A DNA stretch of 64,000 bases, taken from Clostridium sp. UBA699. GTDB lineage: Bacteria; Bacillota; Clostridia; Clostridiales; Clostridiaceae. The notes below the pieces were generated by a model, which did not search any database, was not told the DNA's origin, and was given only the letters and a program-made list of their open reading frames with translations. Below, one piece after another: positions 34,033 through 44,200 of this stretch. The stretch is from NCBI GenBank assembly GCA_002298915.1, contig DBML01000011.1, positions 1-64,000 of the forward strand. The letters run 5' to 3'. A program made the position numbers and the translations under genes. How positions within the stretch are numbered: the first letter of the stretch is position 1; every line of letters begins with the position of its first letter.

Positions 34033-34698
34033 CTATTCAGGCTGATTCCCGAACACCGCAATGTAATCCTTCTGGAACTTCTCAATGCCCTGTTCGGTCA
34101 GCGGATGCTTCGTCATAGCTTCTATCACCGAGTACGGCAGTGTGCCGATATCGGCGCCGGCAAGGGCGCAGTCCGTCACGTGGATCGGGTTTCTGATGCT
34201 CGCGGCGATTATCTCCGTATCTATGTCCGGGTAGTTTGAGAATATCTCGCAGATTGTCCTTATGAGGTCTATGCCGGGGACGGAGATATCGTCAAGTCTC
34301 CCAAGGAACGGGGATACGTAAGCTGCGCCTGCCCTTGCTGCAAGCAGCGCCTGCGCGGCAGAGAATATGAGCGTCACGTTGACCTTGACGCCTTCGCTTG
34401 CCAGAAGCTTCGTGGCCTTGAGGCCTTCTTTTGTCATAGGGATTTTAACAACAACATTCGGATGAATGGCAGCTATAGCCCTTCCCTGTTCCACCATCGT
34501 CTCCGCATCGGTTATTGTGGCTTTGACCTCGCAGCTTATAGGGCCCTCGACGATTTCCGCAATCTCCGCGATCACTTCGCTGTAGTCCCTGCCTTCCTTA
34601 GCTATGAGAGACGGGTTTGTCGTTACGCCGCATATTACGCCCATTTCGTTAGCTTCCGATATTTCCCTGATGTTCGCTGTATCGATAAAGAATTTCAT
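34033..34698 (-). CDS. fsa: Transaldolase / fructose-6-phosphate aldolase family protein
   Basis: The 221-residue protein belongs to the short transaldolase (MipB/TalC/Fsa) group. It has MKFFIDTANIREISEA, GVTTNPSLIAKEG, the Schiff-base Lys in NVVVKIPMTKEG, VNVTLIFSAAQALLAARAGA and SPFLGRLDDI. It could interconvert pentose- and hexose-phosphates or cleave fructose 6-phosphate; transaldolase and aldolase members differ at few positions, so the exact reaction is uncertain. Being last in a ribose operon favours use in the pentose-phosphate route. GAAAGGGG precedes the ATG. Confidence 0.85.
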   Translation of the reverse strand: MKFFIDTANIREISEANEMGVICGVTTNPSLIAKEGRDYSEVIAEIAEIVEGPISCEVKATITDAETMVEQGRAIAAIHPNVVVKIPMTKEGLKATKLLASEGVKVNVTLIFSAAQALLAARAGAAYVSPFLGRLDDISVPGIDLIRTICEIFSNYPDIDTEIIAASIRNPIHVTDCALAGADIGTLPYSVIEAMTKHPLTEQGIEKFQKDYIAVFGNQPE

Positions 34699-34775
34699 TT
34701 AAGTGTTCCCCTTTCAGATCTCAGAGTTTATTTAATTGTTATAGCATTTAGGTTTATTTTTTACAATGATATATT

Positions 34776-35774
34776 TTATGCAGTTCCTCTTACTACCAGG
34801 TCAGGCTCAAAGTAAATCTGCTTCTCTTCAGCTGCTTTGCCGTTGATAATGCTGATAAGCAGTTCGCAGGCGCATTTCCCCATCTCGTATATAGGCTGGC
34901 TCACCGTTGTTAGCTCCGGCTCCATGAACTCCGACATCTTGATGTTGTCGTAGCCGATGACGCTGATATCCTGCGGGATCTTGAAGCCTTCCTTAATGAG
35001 AACCTTGAGGCCGCCGAATGCCATTATGTCACTGCTGAATATTATCGAATCGACCTTCTCCTTCAGCTGCAGTATCTCCTTCGTTGTTTCGATGCCTCCG
35101 TCAATCGTGAATTCATTTTCGAAAATGAGTTTCTCGTCGAAAAGGCCGTATCTCTGGATGGCTTCTGTGTAACCCTCAAGCCTCTGTGTGGAAGCTTCAA
35201 CTGAATGCGGTCCCCTAACGAAGGCAATCTTTTTCTTGCCTTTGCCTACAAGGTAATCGACCGCTTTTGTCACGCCAAGCTTGTTCATGCAGTAGACGCC
35301 GTAAAATTTCTCATAACCTTCGACATATCTGTCGGCAAGAACAAAGGGCACGCTGTTGTTTATGAGTATCTGCAGGTTGTCGCTGCTTTTCCCCCCAGGT
35401 ATGAAGATGACCCCATCCACGAGCTTGCTTATCAGCAGCTTGACATATTTGTTCTCTTTTTTAAGTTCGTTGTCCGAATTGCAGAATATAACGTTGTAGC
35501 CCAAGTTGCTTGCAACATCTTCTATAGCCCTCGCCATTTCCGAGAAAAACGGGTTGGTTATATCAGGGACTATGATCCCTATCGTTTCAGTTTTTTTCGT
35601 GCTCAGACTCCTTGCCAGCGAATTTGGGATGTAGTTCATTTCATTGGCAATCTGCAATACCCTGTTTCTGGTGTCGCTGCTGATGTTCTCATCCCTTTTG
35701 TTCAGCACCATTGAAACTGTTGCTTTTGACACCCCTGCCTTCTCGGCAATGTCCGACATAGTAACTTTTTTCAT
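34776..35774 (-). CDS. rbsR: LacI-family regulator of the ribose operon
   Basis: A 332-residue LacI-type repressor. The N-terminal helix-turn-helix and hinge are MSDIAEKAGVSKATVSMVLN and NYIPNSLARSLSTKK. The periplasmic-binding-like effector domain follows (ETIGIIVPDITNPFFSEMAR, GVIFIPGG, FVRGPHSVEASTQRLEGY, DISVIGYDNIKMSEFMEPEL). It should bind the TTAACCGGTTAA site upstream of rbsK and be released by ribose or a phosphorylated derivative; this is inferred from position. It follows rbsB after a hairpin and has its own promoter, and fsa follows it. Confidence 0.9.
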   Translation of the reverse strand: MKKVTMSDIAEKAGVSKATVSMVLNKRDENISSDTRNRVLQIANEMNYIPNSLARSLSTKKTETIGIIVPDITNPFFSEMARAIEDVASNLGYNVIFCNSDNELKKENKYVKLLISKLVDGVIFIPGGKSSDNLQILINNSVPFVLADRYVEGYEKFYGVYCMNKLGVTKAVDYLVGKGKKKIAFVRGPHSVEASTQRLEGYTEAIQRYGLFDEKLIFENEFTIDGGIETTKEILQLKEKVDSIIFSSDIMAFGGLKVLIKEGFKIPQDISVIGYDNIKMSEFMEPELTTVSQPIYEMGKCACELLISIINGKAAEEKQIYFEPDLVVRGTA

Positions 35775-35806
35775 ATGAACCCCTCAATATTAGCTTTATT
35801 AGTACC

Positions 35807-35834
35807 ATTATACTAAAGTGCCTTAACATTACAA
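35807..35834 (-). promoter_or_regulatory. Promoter candidate of rbsR
   Basis: On the minus strand TTGTAA (35829-35834) and TATAAT (35807-35812) are 16 bp apart, ~35 bp before the rbsR start. It would allow regulator expression independent of the rbs operon. Confidence 0.55.
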
Positions 35835-35845
35835 AGTATTAATGA

Positions 35846-35903
35846 AACTAAACGAGCTGCCGCTCATCTAACGGCGAGTTAGTTGTGCAGCAGCTCCCTT
35901 TAT
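35846..35903 (-). terminator. Hairpin between rbsB and rbsR
   Basis: On the minus strand GGAGCTGC...GCAGCTC forms a long stem enclosing a second short stem (AACTAAC/GTTAG), followed by GTTTAGTTTC. It probably gives partial termination after the binding-protein gene. Confidence 0.6.
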
Positions 35904-35912
35904 TAACATTTA

Positions 35913-36824
35913 TTATTTTGTTATCAACTTAAGATCAACCGGAATCGATGCTGGAACTGTTTCGTTGTTTGCGAGCTTTACAGCGTTCTGAACTGCAAGG
36001 CTTCCCATAAGGTCAGGCTGCTGTGCTATGGTAGCTGCCATGGTTCCGTCCTGAACTGCCTTCTGGGCATCTGCTCCGCCGTCTATTCCGACAACAAGAA
36101 CTTTTTTGCCTGAAAGCGCATTTACTGCACCAAGAGCCATCTCGTCATTGTGTGCAAATACTGCATCGAAATCAGGAGTTGACTGCATTATGTTCTGCAT
36201 AACGTCAAGTCCCTTCTGTCTGTCGAAGTTTGCAGACTGGCTTGCAACAATTTTCATGTCAGGCATAGTTGCGATAAAGTCGTTGAATCCTTTGCCTCTG
36301 TCGTTAGTAGCTGAAGCGCCTGGTGTTCCCTGGAGCTCAACGATGTTTCCTTTGTTTCCGAGCTTCTGTGCGAGGAATTCTGCTGCCATCTGTCCAGCCT
36401 TTACGTTGTCTGAAGCTATATAGCATGCAACTGTTCCGCTGTTGGCTTTTCTGTCAACTGTGATTACAGGGACCTTAGCGTCGTTTGCAACTTTGATAGC
36501 GTTCCCTACTGCATCGCTGTCTGTAGGGTTGATGATGAGAACTGAAACGCCCTGCTGGATCAGGTCTTCAACGTTCGATCTTTCCTTGGCAGCATCGTTG
36601 CCTGAATCTGCAACGATAAGTGTGTAGCCTGCCTCGTCAGCCGCCTTCTGAGCTCCTTCTTTCATCGAAACGAAGAAAGGATTGTTGAGTGTCGACAGGA
36701 CAAGTCCTATCTTTTTCTTTGAATCAGTGCCCGAAGTTGACTTGCTTCCGCAGCCTGCTAAGCCCGCAAGCAGCATGACACCTATGAGTGCCAATGCCAT
36801 GAGTTTTGAGTGTTTCATTTTCAT
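35913..36824 (-). CDS. rbsB: Ribose ABC transporter substrate-binding lipoprotein
   Basis: A 303-residue type I sugar-binding protein. The lipoprotein signal ends in LLAGLAGC (Cys 25), so it is anchored on the outer face of the membrane. The mature part has KIGLVLSTLNNPFFVSMKEGAQ, LIVADSGNDAAKERSNVEDL, VPVITVDRKAN and AVFAHNDEMALGAVNAL, all close to RbsB of enteric bacteria. It delivers D-ribose to RbsC/RbsA. The order K-D-A-C-B and the GGGGGC ribosome site support the start at 36824. Confidence 0.95.
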   Translation of the reverse strand: MKMKHSKLMALALIGVMLLAGLAGCGSKSTSGTDSKKKIGLVLSTLNNPFFVSMKEGAQKAADEAGYTLIVADSGNDAAKERSNVEDLIQQGVSVLIINPTDSDAVGNAIKVANDAKVPVITVDRKANSGTVACYIASDNVKAGQMAAEFLAQKLGNKGNIVELQGTPGASATNDRGKGFNDFIATMPDMKIVASQSANFDRQKGLDVMQNIMQSTPDFDAVFAHNDEMALGAVNALSGKKVLVVGIDGGADAQKAVQDGTMAATIAQQPDLMGSLAVQNAVKLANNETVPASIPVDLKLITK

Positions 36825-36852
36825 TTTTAAATGCCCCCTTGTTTTTTTGTTA

Positions 36853-37782
36853 TTATTTCTCCTTCTTGTCCAAAAGGACTGCCAGAAGGATAACGATACC
36901 TTTTGCTATTGCCTGATAGAACGGCGACACCCCCATGAGGTTCAGCCCGTTGTTAAGCACCCCGATTATCAGTGCGCCTATGATCGTCCCTGTCACTTTT
37001 CCTTCTCCGCCTGCAAGGCTAGTCCCTCCGAGGACTACTGCCGCTATCGCATCGAGCTCGAAGCCAACGCCGGCGTTAGGAGATGCCGAACCGATCCTGC
37101 TTGTGACTATTATTCCGGCGATTGCCGCTGTGATACCGGATATTACATATACCAGGGTCTTTATCTTGGAGGTGTTGATTCCAGAAAGCCTTGCCGAATC
37201 TTCATTGCCTCCGAGTGCGTATACGTATCTTCCGAACCTGGTCTGGTTCAATGCGTACCATGCTATAAGCAGCACGATTATTATGATGAATATCGGCAGC
37301 GGGACGCCAAGTATCGAACCGTTGCCTATGAAGGATATATTTTTTCCTAATCCGGATATTGGGTTGCCGTTTGTGTAGACGTACGTAACTCCCCTGAATA
37401 TTGTCATTGTGGCCAGCGTCACTATGAACGCCTGCACCCTGCCTTTGGAGACCAGGACGCCGTTGACAAGCCCTATGGCTGCTCCGATCGCTACAGCAGC
37501 GATTATCCCCGGCAGGATGTTGCCTCCCGATTTGGCAAACGTCGCGGCAATCGCTCCTGTTATCGCAAGCACCGAGCCCACGGAAAGGTCAATGCCTCCG
37601 GTCAGGATTACGAACGACATGCCTATGGCAAGCACTGCATTTACCGATACCTGGGTGAGCACGTTCAGGATATTCGACACTGTCAGGAACCTCGGAGATA
37701 TGAGTGCGATTACTATGCACAGCGCCAGCAACCCGATTAAAGAAATATATTTCAATAAAAAGTTCTTTAAATTATTTACCAT
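36853..37782 (-). CDS. rbsC: Ribose ABC transporter permease
   Basis: A 309-residue protein with about 8-10 membrane helices of the BPD_transp_2 family. It shows LTVSNILNVLTQVSVNAVLAIGMSFVILTGGIDLSVGSVLAITGAI and, near the C-terminus, AAVVLGGTSLAGGEGKVTGTIIGALIIGVLNNGLNLMG-type segments typical of RbsC; only short parts are cited because the whole protein fits. AAGGAG precedes the ATG, 20 bp after rbsA. It forms the membrane channel with RbsA as ATPase. Confidence 0.95.
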   Translation of the reverse strand: MVNNLKNFLLKYISLIGLLALCIVIALISPRFLTVSNILNVLTQVSVNAVLAIGMSFVILTGGIDLSVGSVLAITGAIAATFAKSGGNILPGIIAAVAIGAAIGLVNGVLVSKGRVQAFIVTLATMTIFRGVTYVYTNGNPISGLGKNISFIGNGSILGVPLPIFIIIIVLLIAWYALNQTRFGRYVYALGGNEDSARLSGINTSKIKTLVYVISGITAAIAGIIVTSRIGSASPNAGVGFELDAIAAVVLGGTSLAGGEGKVTGTIIGALIIGVLNNGLNLMGVSPFYQAIAKGIVILLAVLLDKKEK

Positions 37783-37802
37783 TTTGTGTCTCCTTAGGAT
37801 AT

Positions 37803-39314
37803 CTAAATTTCTTTGTTTTCTATGCCGACCGCAAGCTTCATTATGTTTTCCTGATTAGCTTCTTCCCTGGCGAGCTCCCCGGTGACTATTCCTTCATGCA
37901 TGACTATCACCCTGTCGCTTATGCCCATTATCTCGGGCATGTCCGAGGATATCAGTATTATTGCTTTCCCCATGTTCTTGAGCTCGTTCAGGACGTCGTA
38001 TATCTCCTTTTTCGCCCCTACGTCGATGCCCTTGGTGGGTTCATCCACGATCAGCACCTTTGGAGAGAGCATGATCCATTTTGCTATTATGACCTTCTGC
38101 TGGTTTCCGCCGCTGAGGTTCTTTATCTTTTGGCCAGGGCCGGTCGTCTTGATGGAGAGCTTCTTGATGTATTCAGAGACAAGCTTGCTCTCTTCCTTCT
38201 TGTTCAGCCTGAAGGCTGCCTGCTCCAGGTTTTTCAGGTTCGACAGCGTCATGTTTTCTCCTACCGACATGCCGAGCACCAGGCCCTCTTTCTTTCTGTC
38301 TTCCGAGAGGTATGCGAGCCCGTATCTTATCGCATCCTTTGGTGAACCGATGCCGGCCTTTTCGCCGTCAACGTAGATTTCCCCAGATTCCTTTTTGTGT
38401 TCGCCGAATATGATCTTCGCCGTTTCGGTCCTTCCCGAACCCATGAGCCCTGAAAGACCTACTATTTCGCCGCTCCTGACTTCAAAAGAGACGTTCTTCA
38501 CTTTGTCCTTCCAGCTCAGGTTTTCCACTTTCAGAAGGACTTTGCCGGTTTCTTCTTTCCTGTAAGGGAATTGCTCCTCGAGCTCCCTTCCGACCATCAT
38601 TGTGATCAGCTGGTCCTTTGTGACCTCTGAAACCTTCGCGCTGCCTATTAGCTTGCCGTCCCTCAGCACGGTCACATCGTCGCAGATCTGGAATATTTCA
38701 TCGAGCCTGTGGGATATGTATATTATCGCTATTCCTTCTGATTTCAGCTTTTCTATCACCTCGAACAGCTTCTGCGTTTCCACATCGGTAAGCGCGGTTG
38801 TAGGCTCGTCCATGATGATGATCTTGGAATGCTTTGAAACGGCTTTGATGATTTCGATCATCTGCATTTCTCCGACGCTTATCTTCGCTACCAGCGTGTC
38901 AGGTTCGACGCTGCAGCCTATCCTCTCAAGCATCTCGGCGCTCTGCCTTCTCATCTCGGCCTTGTCAAGCTTCCTGAAGCCGCTGACCTTTTCGTTTCCA
39001 AGGAAGATGTTTTCGCATACGGTCATGTTCGGCAGCATGCTCAGCTCCTGATGTATTATTGTTATCCCCAGGTCCTCCGCTGCCCTTATGCCGCTTATGT
39101 TCACCTCGTTACCCTGGATCAGGATACTGCCAGTATCCTTTTTGTAGATGCCGCTCAGTATTTTCATCAGGGTAGATTTCCCTGCGCCGTTTTCTCCAAG
39201 CAGCGCAAGCACCTTCCCGGCATGCGCCTGGATGCTTATGTTCTCAAGCGCCTTGACTCCGAAAAAGGATTTGGATATATCAACCATCTCTAAAAGAGGT
39301 GTGCTCCCTTTCAT
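37803..39314 (-). CDS. rbsA: Ribose ABC transporter ATP-binding protein (two ATPase domains)
   Basis: A 503-residue protein with two fused nucleotide-binding domains. Domain 1 has Walker A GENGAGKSTLMK, signature ISVGEMQMIEIIKA and Walker B IIIMDEPTTALTD. Domain 2 has a degenerate Walker A (GLMGSGRTETAK), signature LSGGNQQKVIIAKW and Walker B VLIVDEPTKGIDVG. The degenerate second P-loop is normal for RbsA/MglA. It energises ribose uptake by RbsBC. GGGGG upstream of the ATG supports the start. Confidence 0.96.
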   Translation of the reverse strand: MKGSTPLLEMVDISKSFFGVKALENISIQAHAGKVLALLGENGAGKSTLMKILSGIYKKDTGSILIQGNEVNISGIRAAEDLGITIIHQELSMLPNMTVCENIFLGNEKVSGFRKLDKAEMRRQSAEMLERIGCSVEPDTLVAKISVGEMQMIEIIKAVSKHSKIIIMDEPTTALTDVETQKLFEVIEKLKSEGIAIIYISHRLDEIFQICDDVTVLRDGKLIGSAKVSEVTKDQLITMMVGRELEEQFPYRKEETGKVLLKVENLSWKDKVKNVSFEVRSGEIVGLSGLMGSGRTETAKIIFGEHKKESGEIYVDGEKAGIGSPKDAIRYGLAYLSEDRKKEGLVLGMSVGENMTLSNLKNLEQAAFRLNKKEESKLVSEYIKKLSIKTTGPGQKIKNLSGGNQQKVIIAKWIMLSPKVLIVDEPTKGIDVGAKKEIYDVLNELKNMGKAIILISSDMPEIMGISDRVIVMHEGIVTGELAREEANQENIMKLAVGIENKEI

Positions 39315-39335
39315 TGCTTTTCCCCCTAAAACCTT

Positions 39336-39731
39336 TTAGAATACGACCCCGGACTGCAGTATGATGTTTGCATAAGGGGTCTGTTCCCCTGTCCTGATTA
39401 CAGCTTTGCACTCCTTTAGCTCGAGCTTAAGCTCTTCATGGCTTATGAAGCTCACCTTCACGTCTCCCAGAAGCTCGACTATCTCCTTGTACAGGGCCGG
39501 GCTTTGAAGCTTTGTTTCTTCTGCAAGCTTGACCTCCTGAACCTCCAGTTCAAGCATTACAGCCTTAAGCGTGTCTATGAAGGTCGGGATGTTCTTTGTC
39601 AAAGCAAGATCTATCCTTTCCGTTTCCTTCGGTATCGGGAGTCCGCAGTCCCCGATGGCGAGCCCATCTGTATGGCCCATCCTCGATATTACCTCTGATA
39701 TTTGGCTATTTAAAAGTCCAGTTTTTTTCAC
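39336..39731 (-). CDS. rbsD: D-ribose pyranase
   Basis: The 131-residue protein has the RbsD hallmarks: LNSQISEVISRMGHTDGLAI (catalytic His in GHTD), DCGLPIPKETERIDLALTKN and the C-terminal VIRTGEQTPYANIILQSGVVF-type end. It interconverts pyranose and furanose forms of ribose so that RbsK can use it. The start is GTG with GGAGG upstream; the G is shared with the rbsK stop (TAGTG), showing translational coupling. Confidence 0.95.
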   Translation of the reverse strand: MKKTGLLNSQISEVISRMGHTDGLAIGDCGLPIPKETERIDLALTKNIPTFIDTLKAVMLELEVQEVKLAEETKLQSPALYKEIVELLGDVKVSFISHEELKLELKECKAVIRTGEQTPYANIILQSGVVF

Positions 39732-40666
39732 TATTTTACCTCCCCGAATTCTTCCATGACTTCCTCCAGCGTCGGAAGCGACGCCTGAGCGCCCGACTTC
39801 TGAACAACCATCGACGAAACCTTGTTTGCAAAACCCATAGCTTCCTTTATGCTCTCGAACCCGATTTCTTCGTAACTGCAGAGCCTGCTTGCCAGAGCTC
39901 CTATGAAGCTGTCTCCTGCAGCGGTTGTGTCAACGGCTGACACCTTGACCGCAGCTGCTATCCCGAAGCCTTCCTTCGAAACGAGCGCTGCACCTCTTTC
40001 TCCGAGCGTTATTATAACGTACCTGACGCCCTTTTCAAGGAATTTACCCGCTGCGTCCCTGATGCTGCTTTCGTCGCTTATTCTTATTTTGGTCAGCTCA
40101 TAGGCTTCGGTCTCATTTGGTATGATGATGTCAGTCAAAGCCAGGAGCTCGTCAGGAATTTCCCTTGCCGGCGCTGGATTCAGCACCGTGGCCACATTAT
40201 TCTCCCTGGCTGTCTTGAAGGCTGCGATGGTTGCCTCAACCGGTGTCTCGAACTGTGCTATGATAAGCCTTGACTTCTTTATCACAGCTTCAGCCTTTTT
40301 GACGTCCGGATAATCAATTTTCATGTTTGCACCCGGGATGACTATGATCGAGTTGTTCGCAGCGCTGTCCACCATTATCACTGCCATGCCTGTCGGGTTA
40401 TCGTTGTCAACTCCAATATATTCCGTATCAACTTTGTCTTCAGCCAATTTTTTCACCAGAAGATCGCCGTTGTCGTCATTTCCTACCTTGCCTATCATGT
40501 GCACATTGACGCCGAGCCTGCTGGCGGCAACTGCCTGGTTTGCTCCCTTACCTCCCGAATTCTTGTAATAGCCTTCGGAAAGGATTGTCTCCCCAAGGTT
40601 AACCATCCTGTTAACTTTCACTACCAGATCCATATTTATACTGCCTATAACACAGATATTTTCCAA
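39731..40666 (-). CDS. rbsK: Ribokinase
   Basis: A 311-residue PfkB-family sugar kinase. It begins ENICVIGSINMDLVVKV and has NSGGKGANQAVAASRLG (ribose site) and the anion-hole/catalytic base motif DTTAAGDSFIGALA. It phosphorylates D-ribose to ribose 5-phosphate. TTG 40666 is preferred as start, with GAGGTG 6 nt upstream; a GTG at 40675 lies inside that box. It is the first gene of rbsKDACB, directly downstream of the RbsR operator and cre-like box. Confidence 0.94.
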   Translation of the reverse strand: MENICVIGSINMDLVVKVNRMVNLGETILSEGYYKNSGGKGANQAVAASRLGVNVHMIGKVGNDDNGDLLVKKLAEDKVDTEYIGVDNDNPTGMAVIMVDSAANNSIIVIPGANMKIDYPDVKKAEAVIKKSRLIIAQFETPVEATIAAFKTARENNVATVLNPAPAREIPDELLALTDIIIPNETEAYELTKIRISDESSIRDAAGKFLEKGVRYVIITLGERGAALVSKEGFGIAAAVKVSAVDTTAAGDSFIGALASRLCSYEEIGFESIKEAMGFANKVSSMVVQKSGAQASLPTLEEVMEEFGEVK

Positions 40667-40693
40667 ACTTACCACCTCAAAAATTTACACTTT

Positions 40694-40709
40694 AGTTAAC
40701 CGGTTAACT
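40694..40709. promoter_or_regulatory. RbsR operator, 16-bp perfect palindrome
   Basis: AGTTAACCGGTTAACT lies directly downstream of the -10 of the rbs promoter. The central TTAACCGGTTAA with CG in the middle is a typical LacI/RbsR-family operator, so binding would block transcription. Confidence 0.85.
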
Positions 40710-40711
40710 TA

Positions 40712-40740
40712 ATAGTAAGCGTTTTCATCCAACCTGTCAA
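40712..40740 (-). promoter_or_regulatory. Promoter of the rbs operon with embedded cre-like site
   Basis: On the minus strand TTGACA (40735-40740), 17-bp spacer and TACTAT (40712-40717). The spacer contains TGAAAACGCTTACT (40714-40727), matching 13 of 14 positions of the CcpA cre consensus TGWAANCGNTNWCA. Glucose repression through CcpA is therefore likely, in addition to RbsR control. Confidence 0.8.
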
Positions 40741-40784
40741 TACGGTTTATTAATTTTTTATTAACCCTTTTTTCGGTTCTTAAA

Positions 40785-40815
40785 AAACAAAGCCCGGAGA
40801 AGCTTGTCTCCGGGC
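40785..40815 (-). terminator. Terminator after the 118-residue unknown gene
   Basis: The minus strand shows GCCCGGAGA...TCTCCGGGC (stems 40792-40800 and 40807-40815) followed by TTTGTTTTTT. It insulates the rbs promoter from the gene upstream. Confidence 0.9.
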
Positions 40816-40843
40816 CTGCAACATAAACATATGAAAAATTTAT

Positions 40844-41200
40844 CTAACTCCTGACCGTTGCTATTATAGCATTGAACACGACATCATTAACGCATATAAG
40901 TGATTTTTTGCCTTCCGAAAATTCCAGTGCCATTATATGCAAGCCCTCTTTCTTCTCAGACAGTTTTGCCAAAGAATTATCCGCTCCGGACAGGAATCCA
41001 TCGATCAGTCCGCTGCCTGCCGGTTCTCCAGCACAGCCTTCGCTCCCTTCTCCCAGGATTTCATATGAGCGAATATCAGCTTTTGTCAATACGAACTGGT
41101 TCCAAAAACCCAACGAGATATAAGCGCACTTCTCATGAAACGCCATAACCCTTTTACCTTTGTAGTCTCCTGCAATAACTCTGTTTTTAGCAATCATCAT
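40844..41200 (-). CDS. Hypothetical protein, 118 residues
   Basis: I do not recognise this protein. It is soluble and begins MMIAKNRVIAGDYKGKRVMA, with a beta-strand-rich pattern (VMAFHEKCAYISLGFWN, FVLTKADIRSYEIL), a Gly-rich loop (GEGSEGCAGEPAGSG) in the middle and a C-terminal strand-rich half (LHIMALEFSEGKKSLICV, VVFNAIIATV). The overall look is of a small PH-like or bPH domain protein, which is a weak guess. AAGGGG lies upstream; ATG 41200 or 41197 could be used. It is a single gene with its own terminator. Confidence 0.6.
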   Translation of the reverse strand: MMIAKNRVIAGDYKGKRVMAFHEKCAYISLGFWNQFVLTKADIRSYEILGEGSEGCAGEPAGSGLIDGFLSGADNSLAKLSEKKEGLHIMALEFSEGKKSLICVNDVVFNAIIATVRS

Positions 41201-41287
41201 CTTTTCCCCTTAGCAACTTAATTATTGTTATCAACACTATTATACTATATTTGCTCTTGCGAATGAATCCTTTTGGCAGCAAAGCTG

Positions 41288-44200
41288 TTATTGATAGGTT
41301 TTCGGCACGACCATCCCATCAAGAACATCTTTAAGCTTCTTGGGCGGGTCTCCGGAAAGATTTCCTCCTATCGTGCCAATGCCGTCCTCAACATCCAGGC
41401 CACCTGCGAACACACCAGAGTCAGCAATGTTCCCGCTCCAAACCCGTTCGTTCTGGAAGATGAATCCTATATCGTCAATCAGGTGAACTGCCTGCTCACC
41501 AATGTTGTAGCACGCAAAACGGTAGACATATTCGCCGCCGCTCCCTACATCCTCCTTTATCAGAGGTATGTATTCATCCAAAACCGGAGAGACTGGCGGT
41601 AAATATACGAGCACGGCATTGTTGCCGCAAGCCTCAGAAGGATATATTGCGTGCTTGTCCTCGGAAACGTAGAACTTCAATACGTCACCCTTGAACTCCA
41701 GTTTCTCGATCATCTCATCGTAATACGGCTTCATGGCTCCCTTCCCCAAGTTAAGTGTCTTTCCTTCCGAACACCATACTCCTGAATGGTCCGGAATTGT
41801 GTTGCTGTGGGCAGAAGTATACACCCACCTTAGCTTCAGGGTCTTTTCATCTAGAACCTCCCAGGCCATCACAACCTTCTCTATGTCTCCATTATGACCC
41901 AGCAATATCTCATGAAATCTTCCGTAATCTCTGCTGAACGTTATGCCGTATGTGAAAATCACGTATTTCTTGTTTCCCGCGCTGGTGTATGGGGAAATCA
42001 TCACAAAATTTGCAGCTTTATCCCAATTAGAAAGCATATCCTCCTCTTCATCTAGCTCAAGGTAAGGATTGACTTTTTCCATAGCCAGATCCTCGAATGT
42101 CTGGTTTATCCCATCCTTGTCCTTGTCGTACGCGGCTTCCATGAAAATCGGAGAACTGCAGCTAAGTACTCTTCCGCCCCCTGAAACAGTAATTGTTGGA
42201 GGACGGACATTTATACTCAGATTCTGTTTCGTCACCAATGCGGATGAAGGGTCCCTTACTTCCAGGCTGACTGTATAGCTTTTCGGTTCTGCGAACACAT
42301 AACTGCATGATTTTCCATCTCCCAGGATTTCGGAACCCAGCATCCACTGGTACTTCAATCCGTTATCTGTCGAGTTGGTACTTTTCATTTCGCAGACAAA
42401 ATCTACCGGAAGTGCAGATACCCCTTCTTGGACAGAAGCAACAGCCTTAAGTTCAGGAAATCTTGACACTATTTGAATTTCCGAATAAGTAATTTCTCCG
42501 GTTTTGCGACTGGTTACCTTAATTTTGGCGGTATATTCGCCCGTTCTGTACACATGATATGCAACTACACCACCACTGCCTTTCTTGCCATCTCCGTAGT
42601 CCCATTCAATTGACTGAATGTCCACAAGGTTGTTTGAATTGAACTTCAGCAGGTACTCCAACCCTTCAGCAGTATATTTTTGAGGGATGGCTGTGATTGC
42701 TTGTTCCGGCGAGGCTAAAACTTCAATCTGCACTGATTTAGACGGAACTGTCTGCGACTGACCTATTTTCATCGAAACACTTAGTGTGTAACTACCAGGT
42801 TTCTTATAAACATGAACGGCTGACTGTCCGCTGTCTTTCTCGCCATCTCCAAAGCTCCATTCATATGAACTTCCCTGGGACAAAAACGCCTCAGGCAAAT
42901 CTTCCGTTAGACATTGAACTGTTACCTGAGTGAAATTGGAATACACGCCTTTAGGGCTGTATTCCAGCTCTATGTCAGGTGTATAGCTGAAAGGAAGCTT
43001 TCCAGGATCGCAGCACACAAGCTTCCATTTGGAGCTGTTCCCGCTGTCTTTACTTCTCAATGCTAGGATCGTTGGATCGGCTGAAAGTATCTCAACATCG
43101 TATCCCGAAAACTCCGTGTAATTCGAATACGAGCCGGTTTCATAACTCCATTGGTATAATCCGTCACCCTGATATGTTTCGCATAGCCAGACAACTGAAC
43201 TTTTCGTAAAATACGGGCCCGAAACAGGAGACGGCTCGGTCGGCTTTCTGCTTAGCCACTGGGGCGAGAGGTCATTCTTGAGCAAGCCTAAAGCATCGTC
43301 CTTTCGAAGAAAAACGCGCCCCTGTGCTCCGCCTGTCAAATATGAATCCCTGAGCACGTTTTTTAGTTTCCCTGCTGAATCTACTATATAAGATTTGCCC
43401 TCAGCATTAAAATAATAGCATCCATTGCTGTCCCTGCTTATGTCAGCGACCACCCCGAGCCTGTCGCCGGAATCCTGATGGGATCCGTTTTTGCTGTTGA
43501 AATCCGCAACAATTGAGTATACGATTTCTTTAGTCAGCTTCATTGTTTCCAAAATCTTTTCTTTTTTGAAATTATAAGTGACGATTTGATCATCCCTGTA
43601 GTAAAAAATCAAATCGTTCGAAGGGTCCCAAGCCAGGATTCTGTATTTATTGTCACCTATACCGTAGCCTAAGATCTTTTTATCCTTCAGGCTGTAGACC
43701 ACACTCAACTTTCCGCCTGATGCCTGAAAAACATCCGGCGAGCCAATCAGGCAATTTGGGTAGAGAAGTCCATAGATGGAATCATCGCGATAATTGGGAA
43801 ACGATGTCCTAAGATCAACTTTTTCAAGGTTTATCTTGTCAATCACATAGTCATCTGCAGCCCTTTCTTCAACGTAGAAGTAATCGCCAAAATTACTCGT
43901 AAACTCACCGCTTCTGTATTTTATCGATTTCATTAAAGTGAAATCCTTGCTCAGGTCATACACATTGATTCCACCGTCGACCCAGACGTATGCACAGTTG
44001 CCGGAAATATCAGCTCTGTAGCATCGACCTGGAATTTGTGTATCTCCCAACTTCTCTCCATCGCTTGTATTCAAAGCATAAACGTCGGTCCCCTCCGAGC
44101 TGCTTCCAATACCATGAGATACAAAACCGATTCCTATTCCGTTTTCAATATAAAGGTCTTCAAGGTTCCCCTGAGCTAGTTCGACGGGGCCCCAGGAGGC

